NCBI GenBank assembly: GCA_012861695.1
Contig: JAAOOA010000028.1
Span: forward strand, 13,136,673-13,200,672
From: Trematomus loennbergii
Lineage: Eukaryota > Chordata > Actinopteri > Perciformes > Nototheniidae
DNA: 64,000 nt
Direction: 5' to 3'
The notes under the pieces were generated by a model. The model saw only the letters and a list, made by a program, of their open reading frames with translations, was not told the origin of the DNA and ran no database searches. Within the stretch, counting starts at the first letter, position 1; each line of letters opens with the position of its first letter. Both the position numbers and the translations under genes were made by a program. This document shows, in pieces, positions 46,198 to 57,543 of the stretch.

Positions 46198-47782
46198 CAG
46201 GGCCGGTTTTTGGCATAGGCGACATAACACCCTTGTAACACCCTTTTCACCCCGGTTACACTTTTCATTTGCCCTGTACGATGGGCGCTGTAAGTGATGA
46301 AAGTGGGGGGTGTTGGCTTATCAGGCGTCCGCAGCTCACAGCCAAAGTGGGCGTGGGAGCGAGCAAGAGAGTTAAATGCAATTTATGTAAACAAATATTT
46401 CCAAGGCACTCCTTTATAATTATTTGGTTAAACAGGTTTGAAATCATTTAAATGTATACTATAGGACAGTAAACCAGAAATATCGTTTAAAACTGGAGAG
46501 ATACAAAAATATGCATAAATAAATGTTAGGTAAAATAAGATATGAATGAACAACAAAAATAAAATAAGTTACATTTATTTGTTATTGGCTATGGTAGGTT
46601 ATTGGTTATGTTCACATATTTGGTTATTAAAATGTAAACCGATCTTTTTCATATGGGTGTTTCTGTTTAGAGTGTACCCCCTAGATCTAGTCTCTAGTAA
46701 TGTGTGCTTAAAGTGCATCAGATTGAAGCATTTTACTTTACATTTTCAAACATTTCTTCCTGGGGGGCATACCCCCGGACCCCCCTAGAGGATGTGATGT
46801 TGACACCCCAATTAAAACATGTGCATACAATACTGAATACATTTGAAGCCTTTTTGATGCATATTACCTATGTCAATAAGTTTCTGTTTTTGTAGTGTAT
46901 TGGTCTTTTGTAGAGATTTTCATTTATTCTTTATATATTCTATTGTGTATTCCTTGGATACTTTTATCTTTTCTACTGTACGATTGAAGTAAATGTGGGA
47001 ACCGTTTAACAACAGCCATTTACTTCAAAGATTTTTCTCAATGTTATTCTTATTTTTGTTAATCCTGGAAGAATGCCAGAAAAAAAGACATTCTCTTCAA
47101 GAATAAAACAAAACATGACATTAGTAATTGTGATAACAAATTAAATAAGTTGTTATCTTAAGTCAGGGCCGGTTTTTGGCATAGGCGACATAGGCGGTCG
47201 CCTAGGGCGCCAGATCTGGGGGGCGCTGCGCTGGCAGCTCTGGGAGGGAAAAAAACATTTTTGACTTTTTGCGCTCATCCTAATTTTCGGCCTTGATGTA
47301 ACAACATTCATAATTAAGTCAAGGTAACACCCTTTTCACCCCGGTTACACTTTTCATTTGCCCTGTACGATGGGCGCTGTAAGTGATGAAAGTGGGGGGT
47401 GTTGGCTTATCAGGCGTCCGCAGCTCACAGCCAAAGTGGGCGTGGAGAGAGAGAAGAGAGATAAATGCAATTTATGTAAACAAATATTTCCAAGGCACTC
47501 CTTTATAATTATTTGGTTAAACAGGTTTGAAATCATTTCAATGTATACTATAGGACAGTAAACCAAAAATATCGTTTAAAACTTGAGAGATACAAAAATA
47601 TGCATAAATAAACTAGGTAAAATAAGATATGAATGAACAACAAAAATAAAATAAGTTACATTTATTTGTTATTGGCTGTGGTAGGTTATTGGTTATGTTC
47701 ACATATTTGGTTATTAAAATGTAAACCGATCTGGCCAGCTAAAATCTCGCCTAGGGCAGCAAATTGGTTAGAACCGGCCCTG
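46198..47782 (-). mobile_element. Nested hAT-like element in hAT copy 2
   Basis: CAGGGCCGG termini with ATGGTGTA on both sides (46190-46197 and 47783-47790), the complement of the TACACCAT seen in copy 1. The nest therefore predates the duplication of the outer element. Confidence 0.87.
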
Positions 47783-47849
47783 ATGGTGTAGGAAACGGGC
47801 TCCGTGTTTCAAGACGGGTCGGGGGTTTGGCGGTACCGCTGCAGACTCT

Positions 47850-47851
<2 letters not shown>

Positions 47852-47884
<33 letters not shown>
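47852..47884. repeat. (CA)n microsatellite in hAT copy 2
   Basis: About 16 CA units, against roughly 100 bp of interrupted repeat at the same place in copy 1. Confidence 0.95.
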
Positions 47885-47886
<2 letters not shown>

Positions 47887-48169
47887 ACACGCCGCTGCAG
47901 ACTCTCTGCACGAAGGAGCCGCGGTGCTGCGGAGCAGAGACACACGTTCACTAAGCGGTAAAACTATATCCTGTCACAGAGATCTGCTATTTTAAAGTAA
48001 AGTCAACACATATCGACCCTAAATAAAGTCTATATTAAGAACGAGAGATGTTTTAACATATGGCTTAAACAAATGACAAATGAGCGAGGGTGATGACGTC
48101 AGAGCATCGTCCTATGTGCTGGGGCTGAGCCCCGGACAGCCCCGGCCCAATTCAACCCCTGGTGACAAG

Positions 48170-48620
48170 CATGTGGCTAATATTACATTTTCTGAATGTG
48201 AAGTAAAAATGACACGGAATGTTGCACACCAAAACCTACTGACTTTAACATTACATGTATAGACGTCGAGATATTATTACTGATGAATATTAAATGAAGG
48301 TACAGTTGATCGTAAAGTGTTTTCACATACGTGGGTAGCTATGACGTCAAAAGGAGTTACCGTAAATGAGAACTGCCGTAAAAGTCTTTCTAGGATTTCT
48401 AAACGAACTATTACAGCTGTTATAAAGCATTAAATAAAAAGTCATGAAAGAGATAAGGAGGAGAAAAGGTTTAAGGAAGTAAGCAATGAATACAAAATGT
48501 CGAAATCCTCTTGTTTCACGCAATGTCGAACATTGAAGGACGGCGGTCCCCCAATCTACACAGCGGGAGAAAGAAGAGCATAAAGCAGATCAGAGGAGAC
48601 ATCACGATCTTCCCACATTA
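48170..48620. mobile_element. Partial second copy of the 763-bp LTR-like insertion
   Basis: ctaatattacattttctgaa through gtagctatgacgtca to aggaggagaaaaggttta is the diverged reverse complement of about 34840-35345. The ends are not defined. Confidence 0.65.
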
Positions 48621-48638
48621 GGCAATTCACCTATACTT

Positions 48639-48772
48639 AACCCCAAATAAAAGAACCCAATAAAAACAGTTGTTAAATAATAGTGAAGTCACGTTGTAAT
48701 AACAATAACTCATCTCTCGGTTTGAGTGTTCTTTTTCTGCTTTGCCAAAAGCCACTGTGTCAAGTGTCTAGT
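48639..48772 (+). repeat. R1 repeat, copy e, partial
   Basis: From acttaaccccaaataaaaga to ccactgtgtcaagtgtctag; the promoter-like half is missing. Confidence 0.8.
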
Positions 48773-48775
48773 GAC

Positions 48776-49600
48776 TATTTCTCTTAGCGGATGCATGTCA
48801 ATTTAAATCAATACATACAACTATTTTTTAAATCAATAAAAACATTTTCTAAATCCATAAAAGCATTTCAATTAAGATTGGGAGTCATGTCATTACTTTG
48901 TTGAGAATGTGGCCATGTAATAAGCGGGATAATTTGCAGCGACTTGGTCATTGCGGGGAAAATAACACCCAGGGATCCTGATCGTTTAATGAAGTTGAAT
49001 ACAGAATATTCATATTTGTCAGTGATTTCATGTCAATTCGGCGAACATAAACATAAATGATCGTGGTGAAGATGATGATTAAATTAGGATTAAAAATCGA
49101 GAGCCGGCTGCATTTCCTCTCGTTCGTTTTTTTCGACTAACAACATTATTTTGTTAAATAACAACATGGTGATGTTTTGTAAATGATTACATGTCTTATT
49201 TAGCACAGACTATGATCCTATCCGTGACATATGGATCTTAACAAAGATCCGCTATACAGTAGTACCAGACATACTGTACATCCAGCTTACTGTATCGAAG
49301 TTGATTTCACATGAGCTCCAGTGTGGAACCCCACTGCACCCCCTGGTGGATCAATGATCCATTGCAGCTGGCTTCACAATAATTAAATGTATTTATCACG
49401 GGGGCGGTATCAAGTCAGACTGGGGCAGGCTCTTCATCACTGGCCTTTCACGGGCCGTTCACGGACCGTGCACGGGCCAACCACGACCCTCGCGTTTCAA
49501 ACTGTCCTAAATAAGACGCTACATCTGTATGTGATTTTATGTTAAACAAGCCTTCCCATGGAAGGTCTAGTCCTCCAATGGGATTTGCTCCTTTTAAATC
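48776..49600. other. Unassigned DNA upstream of the SAMD9L-like gene
   Basis: No repeat or frame is recognised. It includes a short set of cacgggcc-type repeats (cacgggccgttcacggaccg, 49449-49480), and any promoter of the downstream gene should lie here. I see no clear ISRE or TATA. Confidence 0.5.
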
Positions 49601-50699
49601 ATTTGATTATTTTTGTAGGTTTAGTGATCTACTTTTGTGAAGAAGAAACCAACACCGCCATGGCAGATGGAGGGAAATCAAGGTAAATGAAGTTAAACAA
49701 TCAGCATTTGAAAGGAAAGTCATTTGCATTTCTTTACATGCATTAAAGATAAAGTTATCAAACTAACAACTTTGTAAAAACTTCATTAAACAACTTCAGT
49801 TGTTATGTATACTACACCTTATGTTTCAACACCTTAATATGGTCAACAAATAAGTGTTAATTATTTGAGATTGGACTTTGTATTTCAGAGTCAGGAGGAG
49901 GATCTGCCACCGGACATCAAGGACTGGAGTAAACATCAAGTGAAAGCATGGACTCTCACGTTAGATGATGTTGATGACGGAGTTGCAGAAATCCTGTTTG
50001 AGCAGGACATTAATGGACCAAGTCTTTTGCTTTTAGATAGAGAAGACTTAAAACAAATGGTGTGACTTTTGGACCTGCAAAACTTTTCATTCATGCCAGA
50101 GATGAGTTAGTGAAATTAAGAAAGAGGAGCCAACAAATGCTACAAATCAGTGTGGAAGACCATGCAAGCCTTATCCATTTTGTAGGCAGCATGATACACA
50201 TAGATATATCGAGAGCAACATTCTTGATATTCCAGAATCAGGTGCCTTAGACTTAATTGAACCCTGCCACGAGTATAAAGGTTTCACTAATACAACTGGA
50301 AACTAAATGAGCAAGTTCACTACTGAGGTTATCCGCTTTGCAGCTGCCTGCATGAATAGCCGCACAAATGGCACCATACACTTTGGAATAGGTGACGAGC
50401 CAGATTTCAGCCATGGACAAGTGTTGGGAGTGGTCGTTAAGGACAAAGAGGCCTATTTAAAGGAACTAAAATCTGCCATTGATGGTTACTTTGAGTATAA
50501 ACACAAACAATCTGCTCAAAATTGTATCAAACCTCCTCGATTTGTTGGGGTTCTCAACAAGAATATGACATCTTCTGACAAATGTGTCATAGAAGTGGAC
50601 ATAGTTCCTGACTGTATGGTGTGTGAAGAAAGCATACCACATTCAGCATGAACATTAAAAAAGCCAAAAAAAAAGGAAAAGGTAAAGAAACAGACGAAA

Positions 50700-52160
50700 A
50701 TGAAACAAAACCATACAAGCAACTCTTTGTCCGAGATGGAGGTAGTAGCAGGAGTCTTCTCGCACCAACCACATCCACCAAAGGAAGAGTACAACCAGTT
50801 TGTTGACGGTATGGCACAGCGGTCACAACTCCGGAAACAAGCTGAAGAGAAGCACCTCAATGTGATTAAAAGCAGTACCCAAGGCTCCAGACTCAGTCAG
50901 ATGATAACTGGTGGAACCCACTCTTTAGATAAGTCACACTTTGAGCGTTACGTGATAGTAACTAACAAATCACATTCAATCCAGTTAGAATCTTTAGGAT
51001 TCCTCGTAGAGCTCAACCCAACAGCTGTTTTGGACTTTGATCCAGAATCAGCTAAACATGGTTTACAGTGTCACTTCGAACAGCAGAGTACAGTAAGTGT
51101 CCATTTACCAGCAAAGTATAAAATCACAGAAGGAGTCGAGGACATTGCAAACAAGTTGAAATTAACTCGAAACACCAGCTGGGTGTTCTGCAATGGAGGT
51201 ATTGAGGATGAGACACCTTCAGACATAGATGAGTGGTTGATGGAAAAGGGAGCCTCAATTCGAGATGTGATTTCTTTCTTGTGTCGGAAAGATGTGCTTC
51301 CAAACAAGAGATTCCTTGTTATCTTTTTACTTTTGTCAACAGTGAGTGAGAGGATGGACCCTCTTGTTGAGACTTTCAGTACATTCTGGCAGGAGCTCAG
51401 AGGCACAGAGCAAATCCTTTGTATATGCGACAATGAAAAAGCATTTACCTCCTGGAAGGACCTAATTGATGCTCGGTGCTTGATCAATATCTCTGGAAGA
51501 TGCATATATGATCTCAGCTTTGCTGAAGTCAATGGCACTATCCTAAGTCTTTTGTCCAAAAACCGTAGGTCCAGTCGTTTCCTACCCTGTGGGGGGGGAA
51601 GCAAAGTCTCCTTTGAAAAGAAAGTGGAGCGTAGCCTGAGTTCCTTAGAGGTCCTGTGTGTGAACCAATGTGATGGAGGAAACGAGGACCAAATTGTCAC
51701 AGAGGAAAACTTCTACAAGGGAGGAAAAGTCTCATGGTGGAATTTCTATTTCTCAGAGCAGCCTGCATCCACACCATTTATCAAACGAGACAAGTTTGAC
51801 TTCATCATGGACACAGTCATACCAGACTTGTGCTCCCTGAGAAATGCCTGCGTGGTGTTCAACCTTGTGCATGTGCCTGGATGTGGTGGCACAACTTTGG
51901 CCATGCACACTTTATGGGCTCTCCGGGACAAATTCCGTTGTGCAGTCCTCAGAGACAGCAATGCTGACTTTGCTGAAGTTGCTGATCAAGTGGTCAATCT
52001 TTTAATGTACAAACATGAGGAGAAATCACCACGCATCCCTGTTTTGCTGATGATAGATGACTTTGATGATAAGGAAAAAGTATTTGACTTGCAGCAGCTC
52101 ATCGAGAAAGAGTGTGCCAAGAAAAGGATTCAGTCAAAGTCTTCACAGGTAATTTTCTGA
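50700..52160 (+). CDS. SAMD9L-like block: SIR2-like region and P-loop NTPase
   Basis: The longest intact stretch of the SAMD9L-like gene, 486 codons. Its first 25 or so residues are out of frame with the conserved protein, because the family-like segment ending QLFVRDGG lies in another frame. From NQFVDGMAQ on it matches. Residues 158-300 correspond to the SIR2-like region. FYKGGKVSWWNFYF (338-351) is a family hallmark. The Walker A GCGGTT is at 394-399, with Walker B VLLMIDDFDD at 448-457. It ends when the frame shifts at a TTTT run near 52155. Confidence 0.8.
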   Translation: MKQNHTSNSLSEMEVVAGVFSHQPHPPKEEYNQFVDGMAQRSQLRKQAEEKHLNVIKSSTQGSRLSQMITGGTHSLDKSHFERYVIVTNKSHSIQLESLGFLVELNPTAVLDFDPESAKHGLQCHFEQQSTVSVHLPAKYKITEGVEDIANKLKLTRNTSWVFCNGGIEDETPSDIDEWLMEKGASIRDVISFLCRKDVLPNKRFLVIFLLLSTVSERMDPLVETFSTFWQELRGTEQILCICDNEKAFTSWKDLIDARCLINISGRCIYDLSFAEVNGTILSLLSKNRRSSRFLPCGGGSKVSFEKKVERSLSSLEVLCVNQCDGGNEDQIVTEENFYKGGKVSWWNFYFSEQPASTPFIKRDKFDFIMDTVIPDLCSLRNACVVFNLVHVPGCGGTTLAMHTLWALRDKFRCAVLRDSNADFAEVADQVVNLLMYKHEEKSPRIPVLLMIDDFDDKEKVFDLQQLIEKECAKKRIQSKSSQVIF

Positions 52161-52314
52161 ACTGTATGAGGTCAGAGTCGTCTGAACAGACTGAACAAAC
52201 TGAAGAGACAGTATTCATTGGCAATGATCTCTCCGAGAAGGAGCAGGAACTGTTTGAGAAAAACTTAAAGAAATAGAGAAGACACACAAGAATGCAGACA
52301 CGTTCTATGGGTTC

Positions 52315-53238
52315 ATGATCTTGAAGAAGAACTTCAAGCCAGAGTATGTTCAAGGAGTGGCCCGCAATACCCTAAAGAGCTTCAACATAAATCAGAAACA
52401 TGCACAACTCCTGGCTGTTCTAGTTCTGTTGAAGGTATACTGCAACAGATCCTCACTATCTGTCTCCTTGTGTGAGGAATTTCTTGGTCTTCAACCAAAA
52501 CCAGTCTGTGGGACCATCAAAGTTGAAGAAGGGTTTGGGAAATTCTCCACTTTAATTGACACCTGCTCAGTTGCGGGTAAGGTAGTATTTAAAGCCGTGA
52601 AAATGATCCATCCAAGTATCGCTGAGCACTGTTTGCAGGAACTCACAACAACACACAATGTGAGCAAAGCTGATATTACTGACCTCCTGCTGACCACAGA
52701 AAAGCTTTATGAGAGCACACAAGGCAAAGACCAACTCCTGCAAGATGTTCACCACATTTTGGTGAAGAGATACCATTCAGTGGAGGAATCTCAGTTCTCT
52801 CCACTAATTCAACACATTGCAAGTGAAACCCGAGGACTCGAAGAGATGGTGCTACAAAATGCATCCAAACGATTTCCAAAAGATGCAGTTGTTTCTCAGT
52901 TACTGGCCAGGTACTATTACCTAAAGAAGAAGGACTTCTTAGAGGCAGCAGATTGGGCACGTAGAGCAAGGGAACTCTCCAACGACAGCTCTTATTTTGC
53001 TGACACATCAGCACAGGTTATCAAGCATGAGCTGAAAAATGCCATTGCAAACTACAAGGAGGAACCTATCAATCCTACGAAATTGGACAAGCTTCTCAAA
53101 ATGGCCCAGTCAGCAATAGATGCGTTCAAGGATACACAGAGCATTGCAAAGAAGGAGTCATTGCTTCGATTGAAAAACTTGAAAGACAACTGCCTTTCAA
53201 CACAGCAGGGTGCCTGGGAGAAATTCAGGTCGGTGTAA
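52315..53238 (+). CDS. SAMD9L-like block: post-NTPase helical/TPR region
   Basis: 307 codons continuing the gene after two frameshifts (52153 and 52268). It matches the family region with YGFMILKKNF just upstream, LARYYYLKKKDFLEAADWA as a TPR-like helix pair, and a lysine-rich end. It stops at 53238 by a frameshift rather than at the gene's true end. Confidence 0.75.
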   Translation: MILKKNFKPEYVQGVARNTLKSFNINQKHAQLLAVLVLLKVYCNRSSLSVSLCEEFLGLQPKPVCGTIKVEEGFGKFSTLIDTCSVAGKVVFKAVKMIHPSIAEHCLQELTTTHNVSKADITDLLLTTEKLYESTQGKDQLLQDVHHILVKRYHSVEESQFSPLIQHIASETRGLEEMVLQNASKRFPKDAVVSQLLARYYYLKKKDFLEAADWARRARELSNDSSYFADTSAQVIKHELKNAIANYKEEPINPTKLDKLLKMAQSAIDAFKDTQSIAKKESLLRLKNLKDNCLSTQQGAWEKFRSV

Positions 53239-54512
53239 TTGTCATTGAAGTGCTGGCAAAGACCCGGTGTTTTCTCACGACAATGTCCGCCATGACATTA
53301 TGAGCGGGGTTCTCTCTGGAGATGTGAAACTTCAGGATGTAGAAAGAAATGATAAACGGCACCAAACACACACACTACTACACGATTCTCAGGCCGTTTG
53401 AGGATTTGCTTTACAGCCTCAGATGTAGGATGAAGGTGAACTTCGACTTCCTTGACAGTTTTTATGTGAACTTGGGCTCCAGATCTGGAATGAAAGACAA
53501 TCGTGACCAAATAGCCCAAAAGGAGCTTTTCAGATGTTTCAGAGTGTATGCAATCTCTTCTGCAAGACAGATTCTGCAGATCTTCTGAAGAATCATGCTA
53601 ACATGCTGAAACTCCACGAGGCAAGACAATACCTGGAGATGCAAAAAGCTGACAGCTACTCTGGGATTCTGATGTGTCTCTCAAACAAGATCTCATCTGA
53701 TGCATTGAAAAGATCGCCAGACAGTATGCGTTCCTTTGTGAACCCCCATAGGCCGACTGTGAGGGAAAGAATCAACTTCATCTACGTCAATGTTGTGTTG
53801 AGTTGTATCAAACTGAATCAATCTGCCATACCAGAAACTATTAGATCTCCTTTACCAAGTCATGCGTGAGCAAATCCCAATAAGTGAGTCTTTGTCCCTT
53901 TACTTCATTGCCGTTGTGTTGTTGTGGCCACAGCAGTGCAATCTGCAGAATGTTCCACAGAAGTCTGGGGATGTGCATCTCACAGATGAGGACCTCCTAT
54001 CACACGGAGATGAAGGAAGTGTACAATGGAAAGAGGCCCATTATCCATTTCTTCCTGGGGAGGAAACAGGGCTATGAACGACTTGTACACCTAGGGGAAA
54101 TCACAAAGTCATGGGCAGGAAGAGTTTGCTGTGAAGTGGGAAAATGGCAAAATATGGAAAGGAGGTGGAGACGCGCCTTTGCAGGGTCACTGGCGAGGTG
54201 AGAACAACTTGATACTGGCAGATACTTGTATCCCAAACTGAAGATTGAAGTCACCCCAATGTTTCGAAGTCAGCTTTTGCTCATGCCGAGGGGTCAACAG
54301 TGTCCTTCTTCACTGGTTTCTCAATGAAAGGCCCTGTTGCAGTGGACATAACTACTGTTGAAAGCAGCCTTTTCCAAGATACTGTAGCTTTCAGCCAATC
54401 ATTGCATCCATCTGTTCGATAAACACTGGCTGTGTTGCAAAATCCACGAATGTACAGCTATGTCACATTTCTGTGTTCATACCATTACATTTTTTCAGTC
54501 TGTTGTTTTGTA

Positions 54513-54968
54513 CTCCCAGCGGCCCAGCGGCTCAGGAAGAAATCACTACGGATTATCAAAGACCCCCATCACCCCAGCCACAAACTGTTCTATCTGTTGC
54601 CGTCTGGCAGACGTTACCGCAGCATCCTGGCAAAGACAAGAAGATTCGGATACAGTTGCTTCCCGCGGGCAGTGAGACTGTTAAACAATTGAACTGCTGA
54701 AACAACTTCAAAACATTCATCTGCTACTCAGTAATATGTATCTAATATCTAATATATATCATTCCAATAACTTGTATATAGACTCGTACTGCACTATTCC
54801 ACATGCTCACTTTATTTTATAACTATTTTTCTTTTTGTATTGCTCTTGCTATCTGTATTGTTATTATGTTATTATGTTGCATTGTTGGAGAAGCCTGTGA
54901 CATAAGATTTTCAACAACATAATTACTCTGTAGCTATGTCAGTTTGACAATAAAGAACCTTGAACCTT
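54513..54968 (+). mobile_element. 5'-truncated LINE 3' end
   Basis: It encodes IIKDPHHPSHKLFYLLPSGR and RRFGYSCFPRAVRLLNN, the C-terminal end of Rex/L2/CR1-group LINE proteins. A 3' UTR follows, closing in caataaagaaccttgaacct. It was inserted just downstream of the SAMD9L-like gene. Confidence 0.8.
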
Positions 54969-55238
54969 GTAAAGAAAATAATTGTCAAGTATAACCTTAA
55001 AATCCAACCTCTTGAATATGTCGTATGTTAGAATGTGTACTCACGCTCACAGGTCACTGGAAATCATTTTGAACAATGATGAAAATCTAAATGTCAATCC
55101 AGATTGAAATGATATGAAGAGAAAAGGAATTAAACTATTACCTTTTTGCATGTTCTGGATTAACTAAATATAAGTGTTGTGTGGCAGTTTGATAATATTG
55201 TTCCATGAAATGATGTTTTTTATATATTTAAGTACACT

Positions 55239-55617
55239 TTAAAGGTGGGGTAGGTAATTTTGGAGAAACCAGCTCGAGTGCACTAGAATTTGAAAATACA
55301 CAGCCAGAAACAATCTGCCACTTCCTTACAGAGCCCCTCCTCCAACACACACGAACGCGCACATGACCAATGAGGGCAAGAGATAAGTTTGTGCACAGAT
55401 GGAAGGCTGACAGGCAGGTAGGCCATCCAGTTATTTTAGCCGGGCCGGCTAAAATGATTGGTCGTGCTTTTTACAGTACTACGGCTTCCACAGATGACAT
55501 TTTTTTAGGGATTTTTGTCAAAGCATATTCATTGCTATCGGGATGTTAAGAGCATTCCATGGAATATAACAAAAAGTGTATCTCGAGCCGGTTTCTCAAA
55601 CTTACCTACCCCACCTT
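55239..55617 (-). mobile_element. TTAA-type MITE, copy 2, inverted
   Basis: Same family as 2084-2443 in opposite orientation. TIRs are aggtggggtaggtaattttg and its imperfect complement. The left TTAA is at 55239; the right TTAA has mutated (ccaccttgtt). Confidence 0.8.
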
Positions 55618-56174
55618 GTTGTGAAATAACTTGTAAGAATTTAAAATGTTTTGCATCTGGGATTCATCATGTTCCATAATGGTCACTTTTTTTTTAATTT
55701 AAACTATTTTGCTTTTGTTAAACTTTTAACAATGTTAGACTTTAATCTAACATCTATCTTCACCTAATATTGAAATGTTGATTTTATTTGTTTTCTATAT
55801 TCATTATGCATTATTCATCATGTATTCATATACTGATCTGATATCTGAAAAATAATACTTTTTAGCATTTGATTTACTTCACTAATGTTCAGCATCTGTT
55901 CACTCAGGCCTTCAGCCCCAGGTCAAATGCAGTACCCAGCAACCTGTTCTTTTTCAACCTGTGTATCTGTGTGATTATTATTATATAAGAAGTTATTAAC
56001 ATTCAAATGCAATGTTTTGATTGGCTATCTGGCCAAACGAAAGAAACATCACTATCCTAATACTGTATCACACAATAAATTACTTGTACTATATTTTCTG
56101 GGTTATTAATGTATTTATAAAAATAACTTAAAGAAGAAAAACTGGTCTAGAGTAAAATGACTTTTTCACATAAC
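55618..56174. other. Unassigned AT-rich DNA
   Basis: No frame, repeat or terminus is recognised. Confidence 0.6.
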
Positions 56175-57543
56175 TCCAAATACGACATTATTTATGGAGG
56201 ACGGAACATGACTTAAGTATAAATGTGTAAATAAATGTATGAAGAATACAGGAATAAATAAATAAATACGTAAATAAATAAATAAATACAGGAATAAATA
56301 AATACTAATAAAATAAATGTTGAAATAAATACACAAATAAATAAATAAAAGAATAAATAAATGCATAATAAATATGGAAATAAATACACCAATGTATAAA
56401 TAAATAAATAAAGTCGAAAAATAAAACAGAACACACGTTATTATATATATTTCATATATTTCTACATTTACGCGACATACATTTATTTATTTATGTATTT
56501 ATGTGTCCGTATGCTATGAGGTGGGCGGTCCTAACCTCAGTCTGAAGCAGGATTGGTTACAGGAGTGAGTGATCATTTCTGGCTCAACTAACGCCTGGCT
56601 AACCACGCTGATTCGAATGCAGGAGCTTTACTGTTTAGCCCTTATCTTTATACATCCATGGTTTTCCCACAGTTGTAAGGATTATTTATGGGTATTGGTT
56701 TTAAGAGCCATTGGAGATCATTTACGATCATTAGCGGACCATTTAGAGAACGGAGAACCAAAAGACTATGTCCAGTTTCGTGTGGAACGATGTATAGAGG
56801 ACTTGGCTCAGCTCGACATGGATGTGGATGTTAACCCAGCTGTGTTTGAGAGTCTTCAAGAGGTTGCCCGCCAACTTGAAATCCTCTCGGAAACAGAAGA
56901 GGCGACCCTTGGCGTCCATCTTACATGTCACCCCCAAACGTTATTGAAGCACATCTTCGTTGGGGGCACACCGCTGGGGACATCGCGCAGGTGTTCGGGG
57001 TGTGCGAAAGAACAATTATTAAAGAAGCCATTAGCGAGTTGCCGTGGGTGTACACTGTACACAGAATGAACAGATGTGACTTGCCACAAACCTCTTGCTT
57101 CTGCCTGGCTCCAACAATTGGCAAATCCTGCTTCAGACTGAGGTTAGGACCGCCCACCTCATTAGCATACGGACACATAAATACATAAATAAATAAATGT
57201 ATGTCGCGTAAATGTAGAAATATATGAAATATATATAATAACGTGTGTTCTGTTTTATTTTCTACTTTTATTTATTTATACATTGGTGTATTTATTTCCA
57301 TATTTATTTATGCATTTATTTATTTATTTATTCTTTTATTTATTTATTTGTGTATTTATTTCAACATTTATTTATTTATGTATTTATTTCGTCATTTATT
57401 TATTCCTGTATTTATTTATTTTTGTATTTATTTATTTACCTATTTATTGATTTATTCCTGTATTTCTTCATACATTTATTTACACATTTATTTATTTATT
57501 TATTTATACTTAAGTCATGTTCCGTCCTCCATAATTATTTGGA
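56175..57543 (+). mobile_element. DNA element with about 380-420-bp inverted arms
   Basis: The left arm 56175-56554 and right arm 57124-57543 are inverted copies. Each runs from tccaaata and tatggaggacggaacatg through many AAAT/ATTT units and acacgttattatatatat to aggtgggcggtcctaacctc. Between them is 569 bp of coding-like sequence (see 56569-57120). No target duplication was identified. Foldback/long-TIR organisation is evident, but the superfamily is not assigned. Confidence 0.8.
56569..57120 (+). pseudogene. Frameshifted HTH-type protein fragment inside the long-TIR element
   Basis: The first frame (to about 56925) reads IGDHLRSLADHLENGEPKDY, RCIEDLAQLDMDVDVNPAVF and VARQLEILSE. The continuation in the next frame reads IEAHLRWGHTAGDIAQVFGV then CERTIIKEAISEL, a helix-turn-helix pattern (DIAQVFGVCERTI). 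From memory, this pairing of an acidic helical N-terminus and an HTH precedes integrase-like cores in some animal DNA transposons. No integrase core is present here. An acceptor-like ttttcccacag lies at about 56663. Confidence 0.5.

Larger units (their letters stand above)
45198..48161 (-). mobile_element. hAT-type transposon, 3.0 kb, copy 2, inverted
   Basis: Termini are as in copy 1 but reversed. It is flanked by a perfect 8-bp duplication GTGACAAG (45190-45197 and 48162-48169). It contains the same nested hAT and LTR-like block. Translations of equivalent stretches (for example 5304-5525 and 45401-45622) are identical. The main difference from copy 1 is the shorter CA tract. No transposase. 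Confidence 0.92.
49660..54422 (+). pseudogene. SAMD9/SAMD9L-like gene, nearly full length, frame-broken
   Basis: SAMD9 and SAMD9L are large interferon-linked vertebrate cytosolic proteins that restrict poxviruses and growth. Their order is SAM, AlbA_2 (Schlafen-like), SIR2-like, P-loop NTPase, TPR, OB. Here exon 1 (49660-49682, MADGGKS) is followed by a GT donor, and exon 2 starts at about 49891. The SAM domain (DIKDWSKHQVKAW) is followed by an AlbA_2 region (MSKFTTEVIRFAAACMNSRT at 50307), the P-loop HVPGCGGTTLA (about 51870-51902), Walker B VLLMIDDF, TPR-like helices, and a C-terminus with VSFFTGFSMKGPVAVDI, ending TAA at 54422. The frame is lost at about 50058, 50119, 50304 (TAA), 50649, 50770, 52153, 52268, 53235, 53550 and at least twice after 53800. 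About 1,510 codons match the usual length, so decay is recent, or these are sequencing indels. Confidence 0.82.

Noticed and set aside
51071..51700. A 209-codon antisense frame in the SAMD9L-like gene
   Set aside because: Shadow of a conserved sense frame; the sense translation matches the family.
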